Assembly: GCA_015689685.1 (NCBI GenBank)
Contig: WVSL01000015.1
Coordinates: 33,883 to 97,882, forward strand
From: Rhodobacterales bacterium HKCCE2091
GTDB taxonomy: Bacteria > Pseudomonadota > Alphaproteobacteria > Rhodobacterales > Rhodobacteraceae
DNA length: 64,000 bases
Direction of reading: 5' to 3'
Position numbers and translations under genes: made by a program
Notes under the pieces: generated by a model
What the model saw: only the letters and a program-made list of their open reading frames with translations
Told to the model about the DNA's origin: nothing
Database searches by the model: none
Shown: positions 45,572-54,239 of the stretch, one piece after another
Layout of the letters: every line of letters starts with the position of its first letter
How positions within the stretch are numbered: the first letter of the stretch is position 1

Positions 45572-46188
45572 TCCCTGCGGGCGAAGCGGGCGAGGAAGAT
45601 TTCCACCGCGGCCTCGGCCTCGGCGGCGACGGTTTCCTCGTCAGGCTCGTCGATCACCCCGAGAACCCGCTGGATCATCAGGTTGGTCCGGCACAGGCGG
45701 ACGAAGATGTCTGCGGCGGCGTCCGGATCGACGATATCGAGCGCTTCCTGGGCAGCCGGCGAGCGGAAGTAGCCAGCAAGCTGGCGAAGCCCCTCCGCCG
45801 GCCCGGTTTCGTAGAACTGGCGACCGAGTTCGGGGAAGCGCTGCGTTTCGCCCACGCAGACCCTAAACAGCGCGAGATTGGATTCCGAACACTGGTTGGT
45901 GATCATCGCGCGGGCGATGTGCCTGAGTGCGGAGGGAACGTCCGTCGCGTTGAGCGCAACACCGAGCCCCTCTGTCCTCTGAAGATTGCAGACCCCGTTC
46001 AGGACCGCGTGGAACAGCGACTCCTTGTCCGGAAAGTAGCTGTAGAGCGTCGCCTTCGACACGCCGGCATCGCGGGCGATGGCATCGACGCTCGCGCCCT
46101 CGAAGCCCTCCCGCAGAAAGACTTCGCGTGCCCCGGCGATCACCTGCCCGTACTTGCGGCCCTTCTTGATCTGTGGATCTGCGTTCAT
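45568..46188 (-). CDS. TetR-family transcriptional regulator
   Basis: A 206-residue repressor-type regulator. The N-terminal HTH (about 12-60) reads AREVFLREGFEGASVDAIARDAGVSKATLYSYFPDKESLF (split here by its turn at DAGVSK). The C-terminal ligand domain resembles the AefR-type group. ATG 46188 is chosen because it opens the conserved domain; the frame is open further upstream. It faces the AEC transporter across a 107-base gap with a palindromic operator candidate, so it probably controls that transporter and itself. Confidence 0.9.
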   Translation of the reverse strand: MNADPQIKKGRKYGQVIAGAREVFLREGFEGASVDAIARDAGVSKATLYSYFPDKESLFHAVLNGVCNLQRTEGLGVALNATDVPSALRHIARAMITNQCSESNLALFRVCVGETQRFPELGRQFYETGPAEGLRQLAGYFRSPAAQEALDIVDPDAAADIFVRLCRTNLMIQRVLGVIDEPDEETVAAEAEAAVEIFLARFARRD

Positions 46189-46219
46189 CGCGCTCCGCTT
46201 GTCCCCCCGGCTGACAGGA

Positions 46220-46235
46220 TAAACCGTTCGGTTCA
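46220..46235. promoter_or_regulatory. Candidate TetR operator
   Basis: TAAACCG and CGGTTCA flank a central TT; the half sites match at 6 of 7 positions as an inverted repeat. The site lies in the short gap between the divergent tetR and AEC genes, as expected for a shared operator. Confidence 0.5.
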
Positions 46236-46295
46236 GCCCGATCAAGCACCCTGCGCCCGCTGGACAGGGGCGGGGCGATCGACTAGCCGGATCCA

Positions 46296-47228
46296 ATGGT
46301 CGAGATCTTCCTCAAGACGCTGCCGTTCTTCGCCCTGATCGGGCTTGGTTACGGGGCCGGACGCACGGGCTTCTTCAGCCAGGAGGCATCGGCCTACCTG
46401 ACCAAGTTCGTGTTCTACTTCGCGCTGTCGGCGATGATCTTCGGCTTCGCGGCGAACCTGTCGCTGTCCGAGATCTTCAGCTGGACCTTCGTCGCCGCCT
46501 ACCTCGTCGCCTGTTTCGCCATCTATGCGCTGGCGATGGCGGTGGCCCTGATCCGGAAGCGCCCGCTGGCGGAGGCCGCGGTCGAGGGGCAATGCGCGGT
46601 CATCGGCAACACAGGCTTTCTCGGCGTGCCGATGCTGGTTGTGCTGCTCGGCCCGGCGGCGGCGGGGCCGGTGCTGATGGTGCTGTCGATCGACCTGATC
46701 GTGTTTTCCTCGCTCATCGTCATCTTCATCACTGGCGGGCGAGAGGGCGGCGGCCCGGTGACGGTCCTGAAGCGCGTCGCGCTCGGGCTGGTGAAGAACC
46801 CGATGATCGTGTCGATGGCGCTCGGGCTCGTGGTGTCGGGCTATGGCATCCCGATCCCGGCGCCGGTGAACGAGTTCCTGTCGATCCTCGGCGCCGCCGC
46901 CACGCCCGGCGCGCTTTTCGCCATCGGCGCCTCGCTCGCGGCCAAGTCCGCCGAACGCCTCTCGGTCGCGTCCTGGCTCAGCTTCTGCAAGCTCGTCCTG
47001 CATCCGGGCGCGGTCGCCATCGCCGCCCTGTGGCTGTTCCCGGTGGATCCGTTCCAGGCCGCGGTGATGATCTCCGCCGCGTCGCTGCCGGTGGCGGGCA
47101 ACATCTTCATCCTCGCCCAGCACTACGGGGTCGCGCCGCAGCGGGTCTCAGCCTCGATTCTGGTCTCGACCGCCGTGTCGATCCTCACCGTCTCGCTCGT
47201 CATCGCATGGGTCGCGCCGCTGGTCTGA
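46296..47228 (+). CDS. AEC-family (auxin efflux carrier-like) transporter
   Basis: An inner-membrane transporter of 310 residues with about ten helices in two inverted halves. Diagnostic pieces are FFALIGLGYGAGRTGFF at the start, the GNTGFLGVPMLVVLLG motif in the first half (about 103-118), and the PVAGNIFILAQHYG segment near 268-281. Family members export small organic acids such as malate; the substrate is unknown. Divergent from and probably regulated by the TetR protein. Confidence 0.9.
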   Translation: MVEIFLKTLPFFALIGLGYGAGRTGFFSQEASAYLTKFVFYFALSAMIFGFAANLSLSEIFSWTFVAAYLVACFAIYALAMAVALIRKRPLAEAAVEGQCAVIGNTGFLGVPMLVVLLGPAAAGPVLMVLSIDLIVFSSLIVIFITGGREGGGPVTVLKRVALGLVKNPMIVSMALGLVVSGYGIPIPAPVNEFLSILGAAATPGALFAIGASLAAKSAERLSVASWLSFCKLVLHPGAVAIAALWLFPVDPFQAAVMISAASLPVAGNIFILAQHYGVAPQRVSASILVSTAVSILTVSLVIAWVAPLV

Positions 47229-47288
47229 CGCCTTGCCCCCCGGCCCCGCCCCGCGCTACGCCTTGGGCCGCGAACAGCGGAGGGCGCG

Positions 47289-48122
47289 ATGGAGACGATT
47301 TCGGAGAACCGGTGCTTCGGCGGAACGCAGGGGGTCTATTCCCACGACAGCGACGCCACCGGCACCAGGATGACCTTCGGCCTGTTCCTGCCGGAAGAGG
47401 CCGAGGACGGGCCGGTTCCGGTCCTGTGGTTCCTGTCGGGTCTGACCTGCACACACGAGAACGCGATGGTGAAGGCGGGCGCGCAGGGGTGGGCGGCCGA
47501 ACAGGGCATCGCGCTGGTGTTCCCCGACACCTCGCCGCGGGGCGAGGGTGTGCCGGACGACGACGCCTTCGATCTCGGGCAGGGCGCGGGTTTCTACGTC
47601 AACGCCACGCAGGATCCCTGGGCCGAGCACTACCAGATGTGGGACTATGTCACCGACGAGCTGTCGGTCTACGTCGCCAACAACTTCGCCATTGATCCCG
47701 AGCGCCAGTCGATCTGCGGGCATTCGATGGGCGGTCACGGCGCGCTGACCATCGCGATGTCGCTGCCAGACCGTTACCGCTCCGTCTCGGCCTTCGCGCC
47801 GATCTGCAACCCGACCGAAAGCGACTGGGGCCGCAAGCAGTTCACCGCGTATCTGGGCGACAACACCGCGCTGTGGGAACCCCACGACGCGAGCCTGCTG
47901 ATGCGCGAGACCGGCTTTCCCGGCCCGGTCCTGATCGACACCGGAACCGCCGACCAGTTCGGCGACCTTCTCGGGACCGAGGCGATGGCGGCGGCGATCG
48001 CGGCGCGGCGGCAGAACGCGACCCTGCGCCTGCAACCGGGCTACGACCATTCCTACTTCTTCATCTCCACCTTCATGTCCGACCACGTGACCTTCCACGC
48101 CGAGGCGCTCTATGGGCTCTGA
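47289..48122 (+). CDS. fghA: S-formylglutathione hydrolase
   Basis: Second step of glutathione-linked formaldehyde removal, giving formate and glutathione. The 277 residues form an esterase D-type alpha/beta hydrolase with LSGLTCTHEN, nucleophile Ser in GHSMGGHGAL (about 145-154), acid in DTGTADQF and catalytic His in YDHSYFFIS (about 255). It overlaps the HAD gene by 11 bases. It works with adhI at 41.5 kb. Confidence 0.95.
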   Translation: METISENRCFGGTQGVYSHDSDATGTRMTFGLFLPEEAEDGPVPVLWFLSGLTCTHENAMVKAGAQGWAAEQGIALVFPDTSPRGEGVPDDDAFDLGQGAGFYVNATQDPWAEHYQMWDYVTDELSVYVANNFAIDPERQSICGHSMGGHGALTIAMSLPDRYRSVSAFAPICNPTESDWGRKQFTAYLGDNTALWEPHDASLLMRETGFPGPVLIDTGTADQFGDLLGTEAMAAAIAARRQNATLRLQPGYDHSYFFISTFMSDHVTFHAEALYGL

Positions 48123-48738
48123 CATCCGCGCCGTCGTCTTTGACATCGGCAACGTCCTGATCGGCTGGCAGCCCGAGGACTACTACGACCGCGTGATCGG
48201 GGAGGATCGCCGCCGCGCGCTGTTTTCCAGCGTCGACCTGCACGCGATGAACCTCGCCGTCGATGCCGGCGGGGATTTCCGGGGCACCATCTACGGCACC
48301 GCGGAAAAACACCCGGACTGGGGCGACGAGATCCGCCGCTGGCACGACGACTGGCTCGAGCTTGCCGGTCCGGTCATCGACCGCTCGGTCCGTCTGATGC
48401 GGGCGCTCAGGGCGAAGGGGGTGCCGGTCCACGCGCTGACGAATTTCGGCGTCGGCTCCTTCGATCTTGCCGCCGGGCATTTCGACTTCCTGAACGAGTT
48501 CGACATCGCCTTCGTGTCCGGACGGATGCAGATGGTGAAGCCCGACCCGGCGATCTACGCCGCTGTCGAGGACGAGACCGGCCTGCTGCCCGACACGATC
48601 CTGTTCGCGGACGACCGGCCGGACAACATCAAGGCCGCAACCGCGCGCGGCTGGCACGCCCACCTGTTCGAGACCCCCGAAGGATGGGCCGACCGGCTCG
48701 TGGCCGAGGGCCTTCTGACAGAGGCCGAGGCCGCGTGA
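48112..48738 (+). CDS. HAD-superfamily phosphatase (YihX/haloacid dehalogenase-like)
   Basis: A 208-residue HAD hydrolase. Motif I is VFDIGNVLI (about 9-17), where the usual second Asp is replaced by Gly-Asn as in YihX-type enzymes. Motif II has ALTNFGVGSF, motif III Lys in MVKPDP, motif IV FADDRPDNIKAA. Such proteins dephosphorylate sugar phosphates or similar small molecules. It overlaps fghA by 11 bases and the following gene by 4, so the three form one operon. Confidence 0.9.
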   Translation: MGSDIRAVVFDIGNVLIGWQPEDYYDRVIGEDRRRALFSSVDLHAMNLAVDAGGDFRGTIYGTAEKHPDWGDEIRRWHDDWLELAGPVIDRSVRLMRALRAKGVPVHALTNFGVGSFDLAAGHFDFLNEFDIAFVSGRMQMVKPDPAIYAAVEDETGLLPDTILFADDRPDNIKAATARGWHAHLFETPEGWADRLVAEGLLTEAEAA

Positions 48739-49649
48739 CCCCCGCCTGCATCGGACCGGAGGCGGAGCCGAAGCTCGACTGGCTCGACCTGATCCGCGCG
48801 CTCGAAGCCGGGCACGGCCTCCCGAGGGCCGAGGTCGCGGACACGTTCCTTTATCGCGGCGACGACACCCTGCTGACCCGCTCGGCCTGGATCGACGGGC
48901 TCGGCGTCCTGGTCAAGGCCGCGACCATCGTTCCGGGCAACGCGGCGGCGGGCAAGCCGACCATCGGCGGCGGCGTCAGCCTGTTCCGCGACGATGACGG
49001 GTCGCTCGACGCGGTGCTCGATTTCCACCTCGTGACGAAGTGGAAGACCGCCGGGGACAGCCTGCTCGCCGCGTCGAAGCTGATGCCGCGGGACACGCGC
49101 GAAATCCTGATCGTCGGGGCCGGAACCGTCGCACGCTCGCTCCGTTCCGCCTATGGCGCGTTGGTGCCGAACGCGCGGTTTCGGGTCTATAATCGCACGG
49201 CCCGCAAGGCCGAGGCGCTCGCGGCCGACTGGCCGGACACCGAGGCCGTGACCGATCTGCCCGCCGCCGTGAATGCCGCCGATATCGTCACCTGCGCCAC
49301 CATGTCGACCGATCCAGTGCTGCGCGGCGAATGGCTCCGCCCCGGCCAGCACATCGACCTGATCGGCGCCTACCGTCCCGACATGCGCGAGGTCGATGAT
49401 ACCGCGCTGAAGCGCGCCCGCATCTTCGTCGACAGCCGCGAGACGACCGTCGGGCATATCGGCGAGCTGAAGGACCCGATCGCGCGCGGTGTGATCTCCA
49501 GGGATGACGTTCTTGCGGATTACTACGATCTCGCGTCGGGCCGCTTCGCACGGACTTCGGACGACGAGATCACGCTGTTCAAGAACGGCGGCGGCGCGCA
49601 CCTGGACCTGATGACGGCGGCCTGGATCAGGGGGCGTTCGGGAGACTAG
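48735..49649 (+). CDS. Ornithine cyclodeaminase/mu-crystallin family protein
   Basis: An NAD(P)-binding protein of 304 residues. It has KAATIVPGNAAAGKPTIGG (substrate/cofactor Lys region, about 54-72), the dinucleotide fold ILIVGAGTVARSL (about 120-132), then ATMSTDPVL and DLIGAYRPDMREVD. Homologues include ornithine cyclodeaminase, alanine dehydrogenase and ketimine reductases, and the activity cannot be set by eye. The GTG start overlaps the HAD stop by 4 bases. Confidence 0.87.
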   Translation: MTPACIGPEAEPKLDWLDLIRALEAGHGLPRAEVADTFLYRGDDTLLTRSAWIDGLGVLVKAATIVPGNAAAGKPTIGGGVSLFRDDDGSLDAVLDFHLVTKWKTAGDSLLAASKLMPRDTREILIVGAGTVARSLRSAYGALVPNARFRVYNRTARKAEALAADWPDTEAVTDLPAAVNAADIVTCATMSTDPVLRGEWLRPGQHIDLIGAYRPDMREVDDTALKRARIFVDSRETTVGHIGELKDPIARGVISRDDVLADYYDLASGRFARTSDDEITLFKNGGGAHLDLMTAAWIRGRSGD

Positions 49650-49708
49650 CTATACACCGGCGCGGGACTAGGCCGAAGGCCGCCGCGCCGCGGCCCGCCG
49701 ATGGCCCC

Positions 49709-50956
49709 TCAGGTCGCCGCCTGCGCCCGCAACCGCAGCGGAACTTCCTTCACCGGCAGGTGCACCACGGCGGACAGCGCGCCGATGCCGATGCCGACCC
49801 ACCAGACCGCGGTGTAGTTTCCGTAGACATCGAACATCCGCCCGCCGAGCCAAACGCCGAGGAAGCTGCCGACCTGGTGGCTGAAGAACACGATCCCGTA
49901 GAGCGTGCCCATGTAGCGCAGCCCGTAGATGTAACCGACGAGCCCCGAGGTCAGCGGCACGGTGGCGAGCCAGAGCGAACCCATGACGGCGGAGTAGACC
50001 AGCACGCTCAGCGGCGTCATTGGCATGAGGATGAAGGCGATGGAGGCCACGGTCCGACCGACGTAGATCCAGGCCAGCAGGTATTTCTTCGTGTAGCGCT
50101 TGCCAAGCCAGCCCGCTGTGATCGAGCCCACGATGTTCGACAGGCCGATCAGCGCGATGGCGACCGCGCCGAGCGCCGAGGTGGTCGTGACGCCGAGCCC
50201 GTGCAGGATCGACCCCGGCGCGATCGGGCCGCAGAACTCCGTCACGAAGGCCGGGAAATGCGCGGTGATGAAGCCGAGCTGGTAACCGCAGGAAAAGAAC
50301 CCGACGAAGATCAGGGTGAAGGAGGGGTCGCGGAACGCCTTGCCGAGGATCTGACCGAGCGTGTCGGAGATCTCTTCCTTCGACGCCGCCTGCCCGCGCC
50401 CGAGCAGCGGCAGGAACACCATCGCGCCGAGGATCAGCGCGGCGAAGACGAGGAACACGCCCTGCCACGGCATGATCGTCAGGAGGCCCTCGGCGAGCGG
50501 CGCACCGATCACCTGCCCGGCCGAACCGATGGCCGTTGCGACGCCGAGCGCGACCGAGCGGTTCTCGTCCGACGCCGCGCGCCCGACGATGGCGAGGATA
50601 ACCCCGAACCCGCTTCCCGCGATACCGAATCCGACAAGGAATTCAAGCATCTGGATCTGCCCCGGCGTGACCGAGATAGAACTGAGCGCGAGCCCGACCG
50701 CGTAGAGAACCGCGCCGAGCACGATCGCCTTGCGGTCGCCGAACCGCTCCGCGAAGGCGCCGAACAGGGGCTGTCCGAAGCCCCAGGCGAGGTTCTGGAT
50801 CGCGATGGCGAGGCTGAACTCCGCGCGGGGCCAGCCGAATTCCTCGGCGACGGGGATCTGGAACACCCCGAAGCTGGCGCGGATGGCGAAGTTCACAAGC
50901 AGGATCAGCGATCCGCCGATGAGAACCGGGGTGAAGAGCGACGCCGGGCGAGACAT
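49709..50956 (-). CDS. MFS transporter
   Basis: A 415-residue, 12-helix major facilitator protein. The loop 2-3 signature is visible as GAFAERFGDRKAIVLG (about 68-83). The first half starts FTPVLIGGSLILLVNFAIRASFGVF (split at about 9-33) and resembles oxalate/formate antiporter-like or monocarboxylate MFS groups. Helix 4-5 has GSGFGVILAIVGRAASDENRS. The substrate is unknown. It stands alone, convergent with the operon ending at 49649. Confidence 0.9.
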   Translation of the reverse strand: MSRPASLFTPVLIGGSLILLVNFAIRASFGVFQIPVAEEFGWPRAEFSLAIAIQNLAWGFGQPLFGAFAERFGDRKAIVLGAVLYAVGLALSSISVTPGQIQMLEFLVGFGIAGSGFGVILAIVGRAASDENRSVALGVATAIGSAGQVIGAPLAEGLLTIMPWQGVFLVFAALILGAMVFLPLLGRGQAASKEEISDTLGQILGKAFRDPSFTLIFVGFFSCGYQLGFITAHFPAFVTEFCGPIAPGSILHGLGVTTTSALGAVAIALIGLSNIVGSITAGWLGKRYTKKYLLAWIYVGRTVASIAFILMPMTPLSVLVYSAVMGSLWLATVPLTSGLVGYIYGLRYMGTLYGIVFFSHQVGSFLGVWLGGRMFDVYGNYTAVWWVGIGIGALSAVVHLPVKEVPLRLRAQAAT

Positions 50957-51097
50957 GGCAGCTTTCCTGACCTAACCACCGCACACGATGATCCTCCGCC
51001 GGGACGGCGTCAATTCAGCTTTGCTGATGGGGCTCATAAACGGGGCGGGGACGATTGGCTCTGGCGGGGCCGTCTCGGGGGCTGTTAAGCCGGGGGC

Positions 51098-52183
51098 ATG
51101 GGCCAGGCACTGACCGCGATCTACGATACCCGCGTGGCGGAGGGGATGCTCCGCCGGGACCTCGTCCAGCGCGCGGCGCTGGAGCGGATGGAGGTGCTGC
51201 GAACCTATCTCGAAACCCAGAAACCGCGGGGCTTCTTCGACCGCTTCCGCAAGACCGAACCCCCTGCACATCAAGGACTTTATCTGTGGGGCGGGGTCGG
51301 GCGCGGCAAGTCGATGCTGATGGATTTGTTCCACGCGCACACGGGGATCGCGGAGAAGCGGCGGGTGCATTTCCATGCCTTCATGCAGGAGATCCAGACC
51401 GCGCTGAACGAGGCCCGCAAGACCGGCGTGGACGACGCGATCCGGCCGGTGGCGGAGGCCGTCAGCCGCGACCTGCGGCTCCTGTGTTTCGACGAGATGC
51501 AGATCACCGACATCGCCGACGCGATGATCGTCGGGCGGCTGTTCGAGAAGCTTTTCGAGGCCGGGGTGGTGATCGTCACGACATCGAACCGGCCGCCGAA
51601 GGACCTCTACAAGGACGGGCTGAACCGGCAGCTTTTCCTGCCGTTCATCGACCTTCTCCAAGCGAGGCTCGACGTCTGGGAACTGGCCGCCGAGACCGAC
51701 TACCGGCAGGACCGGCTGGCGGGCGAGAAGCTCTATTTCACCCCCGCCGACCGGGCCGCGCGGGAGGCAATTGACGTTTTGTGGCGGGACCTTACGGGTG
51801 GGCGGGAGGAAGACCTCGTGCTTGCCGTGAAGGGGCGCGAGGTCCACCTGCCGCGGTTCTGGGGCGGGGCCGTGCGAGCGGGGTTCTGGGACCTCTGCGG
51901 CAAGCCGCTGGGGCCGGCCGATTACCTCGAACTCGCGCGGGCGGTGAAGCTCCTGGTGCTGGAGGACGTGCCGATCCTAGACGGGTCGAAATTCAACGAG
52001 GCCAAGCGCTTCGTCACCCTGATCGACGCGCTCTACGAGGCCGGGACGCGGCTCATCATGTCGGCGGAGGCGGAGCCCGAGAGCCTCTACAACGAGGGCA
52101 CCGGCAGCTTCGAGTTCGAGCGCACCGCAAGCCGCCTGCGGGAGATGCAGTCGGCCGGCTGGGGTGCCGAATCCGCCGGGTAG
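51098..52183 (+). CDS. zapE: ZapE/AFG1-type ATPase
   Basis: AAA-like ATPase of 361 residues. In E. coli it binds FtsZ and supports division under stress; the mitochondrial homologue AFG1 acts in protein quality control. Walker A is LWGGVGRGKSMLMD (about 64-77) and Walker B LLCFDEMQITD (about 128-138), followed by VVIVTTSNRPPKDLY and RFVTLIDALYE near the C-terminus. Divergent from the MFS gene. The stop codon TAG lies in the first unit of a tandem repeat. Confidence 0.93.
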   Translation: MGQALTAIYDTRVAEGMLRRDLVQRAALERMEVLRTYLETQKPRGFFDRFRKTEPPAHQGLYLWGGVGRGKSMLMDLFHAHTGIAEKRRVHFHAFMQEIQTALNEARKTGVDDAIRPVAEAVSRDLRLLCFDEMQITDIADAMIVGRLFEKLFEAGVVIVTTSNRPPKDLYKDGLNRQLFLPFIDLLQARLDVWELAAETDYRQDRLAGEKLYFTPADRAAREAIDVLWRDLTGGREEDLVLAVKGREVHLPRFWGGAVRAGFWDLCGKPLGPADYLELARAVKLLVLEDVPILDGSKFNEAKRFVTLIDALYEAGTRLIMSAEAEPESLYNEGTGSFEFERTASRLREMQSAGWGAESAG

Positions 52184-52232
52184 AAAGCGGGTAGAATCCG
52201 GGTAGAACCGGGGTAGAAACCGGGTAGACGCC
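52178..52232 (+). repeat. Five tandem copies of an 11-base unit at the zapE stop
   Basis: Units at 52178, 52189, 52200, 52211 and 52222 each read GGGTAGAA followed by three variable bases, or GGGTAGACGCC in the last. The zapE stop TAG is inside unit 1. As 11 is not a multiple of 3, the repeated TAG gives stops in all three frames. Confidence 0.9.
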
Positions 52233-52344
52233 TGTCCGGATAATCCCGGCGATGAAACCGGAACCCTTCCGTCACCGTATCTTGCATTGACCGGCGGGGC
52301 GCACCCGTTACCGTCGGCGCCAGGTCCGACGAGGGAGCCCCGCC

Positions 52345-52944
52345 ATGACCGGAACGATCCGCACGTTCGCCGCCGTCCTCCTTGCCGTGCCCATCGCGAT
52401 GATCGCGATGCAGGCCGCGGCGCACACGGGGGAAGGCATCGACACCGGCTTCGCGAGCGGGTTCTGGCACCCGATCCTCGGCTGGGACCACGTCGTCGCG
52501 ATGGTCGCGGTCGGGCTCTGGGGCGCGTTCCTCGGCCAGCCCGCGATCTGGATCCTGCCGGTCGTGTTCCCGCTGGTCATGGCCTTCGGCGGAGCGCTCG
52601 GCGTGATCGGCGTGCCGCTGCCCGCGGTCGAGACCGGGATCGCGCTGTCGGGCGTCATCCTCGGCCTGCTGATCGCCTTCGCGGTGCGCGCGCCGATCTG
52701 GGTCGCGGCGGTCATCGTCGGCGTCTTCGCCATCTTCCACGGCCACGCCCACGGCCAGGAACTGCCCGAGGCGTTCTCGGCCTACGGCTACGCGGTCGGG
52801 TTCGTGGTCGGCACCGGGCTGCTGCACCTCGTCGGGATCGGTTTCGGCTTTCTGACCCGGTCGCAGGCCGGCACCGTCGCGGTGCGCGGCGCGGGCGGCG
52901 TGATCGCCGCCGTCGGCGCGGCGTTCCTGTTCGGCATCGCCTGA
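52345..52944 (+). CDS. HupE/UreJ-family membrane protein
   Basis: A 199-residue protein with a signal-like N-terminus and about six membrane helices. The diagnostic metal-site motif HPILGWDHVVAMVAVGLWG (about 42-60) is present, as is a second His cluster FHGHAHGQELP (about 131-141). HupE/UreJ proteins carry nickel or cobalt in hydrogenase and urease loci, but no hydrogenase or urease gene is in this window. A GAGGGAG site precedes the ATG. Likely co-transcribed with the next gene. Confidence 0.88.
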   Translation: MTGTIRTFAAVLLAVPIAMIAMQAAAHTGEGIDTGFASGFWHPILGWDHVVAMVAVGLWGAFLGQPAIWILPVVFPLVMAFGGALGVIGVPLPAVETGIALSGVILGLLIAFAVRAPIWVAAVIVGVFAIFHGHAHGQELPEAFSAYGYAVGFVVGTGLLHLVGIGFGFLTRSQAGTVAVRGAGGVIAAVGAAFLFGIA

Positions 52945-52958
52945 CCCGGACCCGAACC

Positions 52959-53588
52959 ATGAAACACGGCGCGGCACTGGCCGCGCTGGCCGGTGCCGCC
53001 GTCGCGGCCCGGCCGGCGGCGGCGCATACCTTCCTTCCCGCGGGCGGCCCCTACGACCGGTTCGTCGAGGGCACCACGGTCGTCCTGTTCTATCCCGCAA
53101 CCTTCCTGCCGATCGCGGCGCTGGGCATCCTGATGACACTGTGGCAGCCGGAAGGTTTGCCCCGGACCTGGCCCGCGTTCCTGCTGGCGCAGGTAGCGGG
53201 GATCTTCGCCGCTGTCCTGGCCGGACCGTGGATCCTGCTGGCGCTGATCGGCGCCGGGGTCGCGGTCGCGTCGCTTGCCGCGCTGTTGCCGCGCCATGCC
53301 CGGGGCGAAGTTGCGGCGGCCGCCGTCGCCATCGGCGGCCTTGCCACCGCGACGGCGTTCGAGGGTCACGGCCTGTTCGAGCTGCCGCTGATGATCCATG
53401 TCGGCGTGCTGTTCGCGGTCAACGTCGTCGCCGCCGTCTCGGCGGGGCTGGTGCGCGTCGCGATGGAGCGGGTCACGGCCCCCGCGATGCGGATCGGCGT
53501 CCGGGTCGCGGCGTCTTGGATCGGCGCGATCCTGATCCTGATGCTGGCCTTCGAGATCCCCGGTGGCGGCGGAGTCCCCGCGCCCTAG
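52959..53588 (+). CDS. Membrane protein paired with HupE/UreJ protein
   Basis: A 209-residue protein with a signal-like N-terminus ending AAA-H and about six hydrophobic helices. It shows a His near the processed N-terminus (AAHTFLPAGGPYDRFVEG) and a later FEGHGLFELPLMIHVGVLF stretch (about 132-150). I do not recognise a named family with confidence; the layout suggests a HupE/UreJ-like partner for metal transport. It begins 14 bases after the HupE-like gene. Its end overlaps that of the next, convergent gene by 4 bases. Confidence 0.75.
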   Translation: MKHGAALAALAGAAVAARPAAAHTFLPAGGPYDRFVEGTTVVLFYPATFLPIAALGILMTLWQPEGLPRTWPAFLLAQVAGIFAAVLAGPWILLALIGAGVAVASLAALLPRHARGEVAAAAVAIGGLATATAFEGHGLFELPLMIHVGVLFAVNVVAAVSAGLVRVAMERVTAPAMRIGVRVAASWIGAILILMLAFEIPGGGGVPAP

Positions 53589-54097
53589 CTGATCGGCACC
53601 GCGTTGGCGCAGCGGGCCTGCACGCCCTGCGGGAACACCGGGAACGGCGTCGAGGGTTCGATCGAGCTGTCCTGGATCCAGGTGTTGTCGACGCAGACAT
53701 CCTGGTAGAGGTTGCCGCCGTTGAAGCCGAAGCCGCCCGGCCCGCAATCGTTCACCTCGCCGTTCGCGTTCCACGCCTGGTAGCTCATGTCGAGGGAATA
53801 GCCGCCGGTGGGAAATTCGAGCGTATCCGTATCGAAGTAGAGTTCCCACGTCGTGTCCGGGGTGACGTCCTTCATGCTCCACGCGCCGATCAGGATCTCG
53901 TCGAGGAAGCCGTAGATCGCGAAATCGGTGATGTCTTCCTCGGTGATGATCCCGGTTCCGATCAGCTCGTCGGGAAACTCGATCACGCCTTCCATCGTGT
54001 AGCCGCTCGCCCCGATCCAGCAGAACTGGTAGCGGGCGGCGCCCGCGGGGGCGGCGGCGGCGAGGCAGATGGCGGTCGTCAGGGCAAGGTGGCGCAT
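53585..54097 (-). CDS. Secreted protein of unknown function
   Basis: A 170-residue exported protein. The signal peptide (TTAICLAAAAPAGAA region) is followed by a beta-rich, Gly/Asp/Trp-rich body with FCWIGASGYTMEGVIEFPDEL, a GYSLDMSY segment and several Cys (about 26, 117, 134, 162) that may form disulphides. No known catalytic motif is seen. The repeated 'E-G-x-I-x-F/Y-D' style resembles PEP-CTERM-type secreted proteins, but no C-terminal anchor is present. Overlaps the convergent membrane gene by 4 bases. Confidence 0.7.
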   Translation of the reverse strand: MRHLALTTAICLAAAAPAGAARYQFCWIGASGYTMEGVIEFPDELIGTGIITEEDITDFAIYGFLDEILIGAWSMKDVTPDTTWELYFDTDTLEFPTGGYSLDMSYQAWNANGEVNDCGPGGFGFNGGNLYQDVCVDNTWIQDSSIEPSTPFPVFPQGVQARCANAVPIS

Positions 54098-54210
54098 TGG
54101 CGAAGGGATAGCGGGAGAACGGGCCGGGTCAACCGACGGTTTCGTGAAAGACGGCGGGTTGCGCGGGGTTGGCCGGTTTTCGCGGCGGCGGGGTGGGCGG
54201 TTGCGTGGAA

Positions 54211-54236
54211 ACGGGGCCGAACCGGGCGGGCCCCGT
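54211..54236 (-). terminator. Terminator after folC
   Basis: On the minus strand ACGGGGCC (54236-54229) pairs with GGCCCCGT (54218-54211) around a 10-base loop and is followed by TTT. It lies 3 bases after the folC stop. Confidence 0.5.
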
Positions 54237-54239
54237 GCG

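Noticed and set aside
52178..52232. CRISPR-like array
   Set aside because: The units are 11 bases with no spacers, so this is a simple tandem repeat. No cas genes are present.
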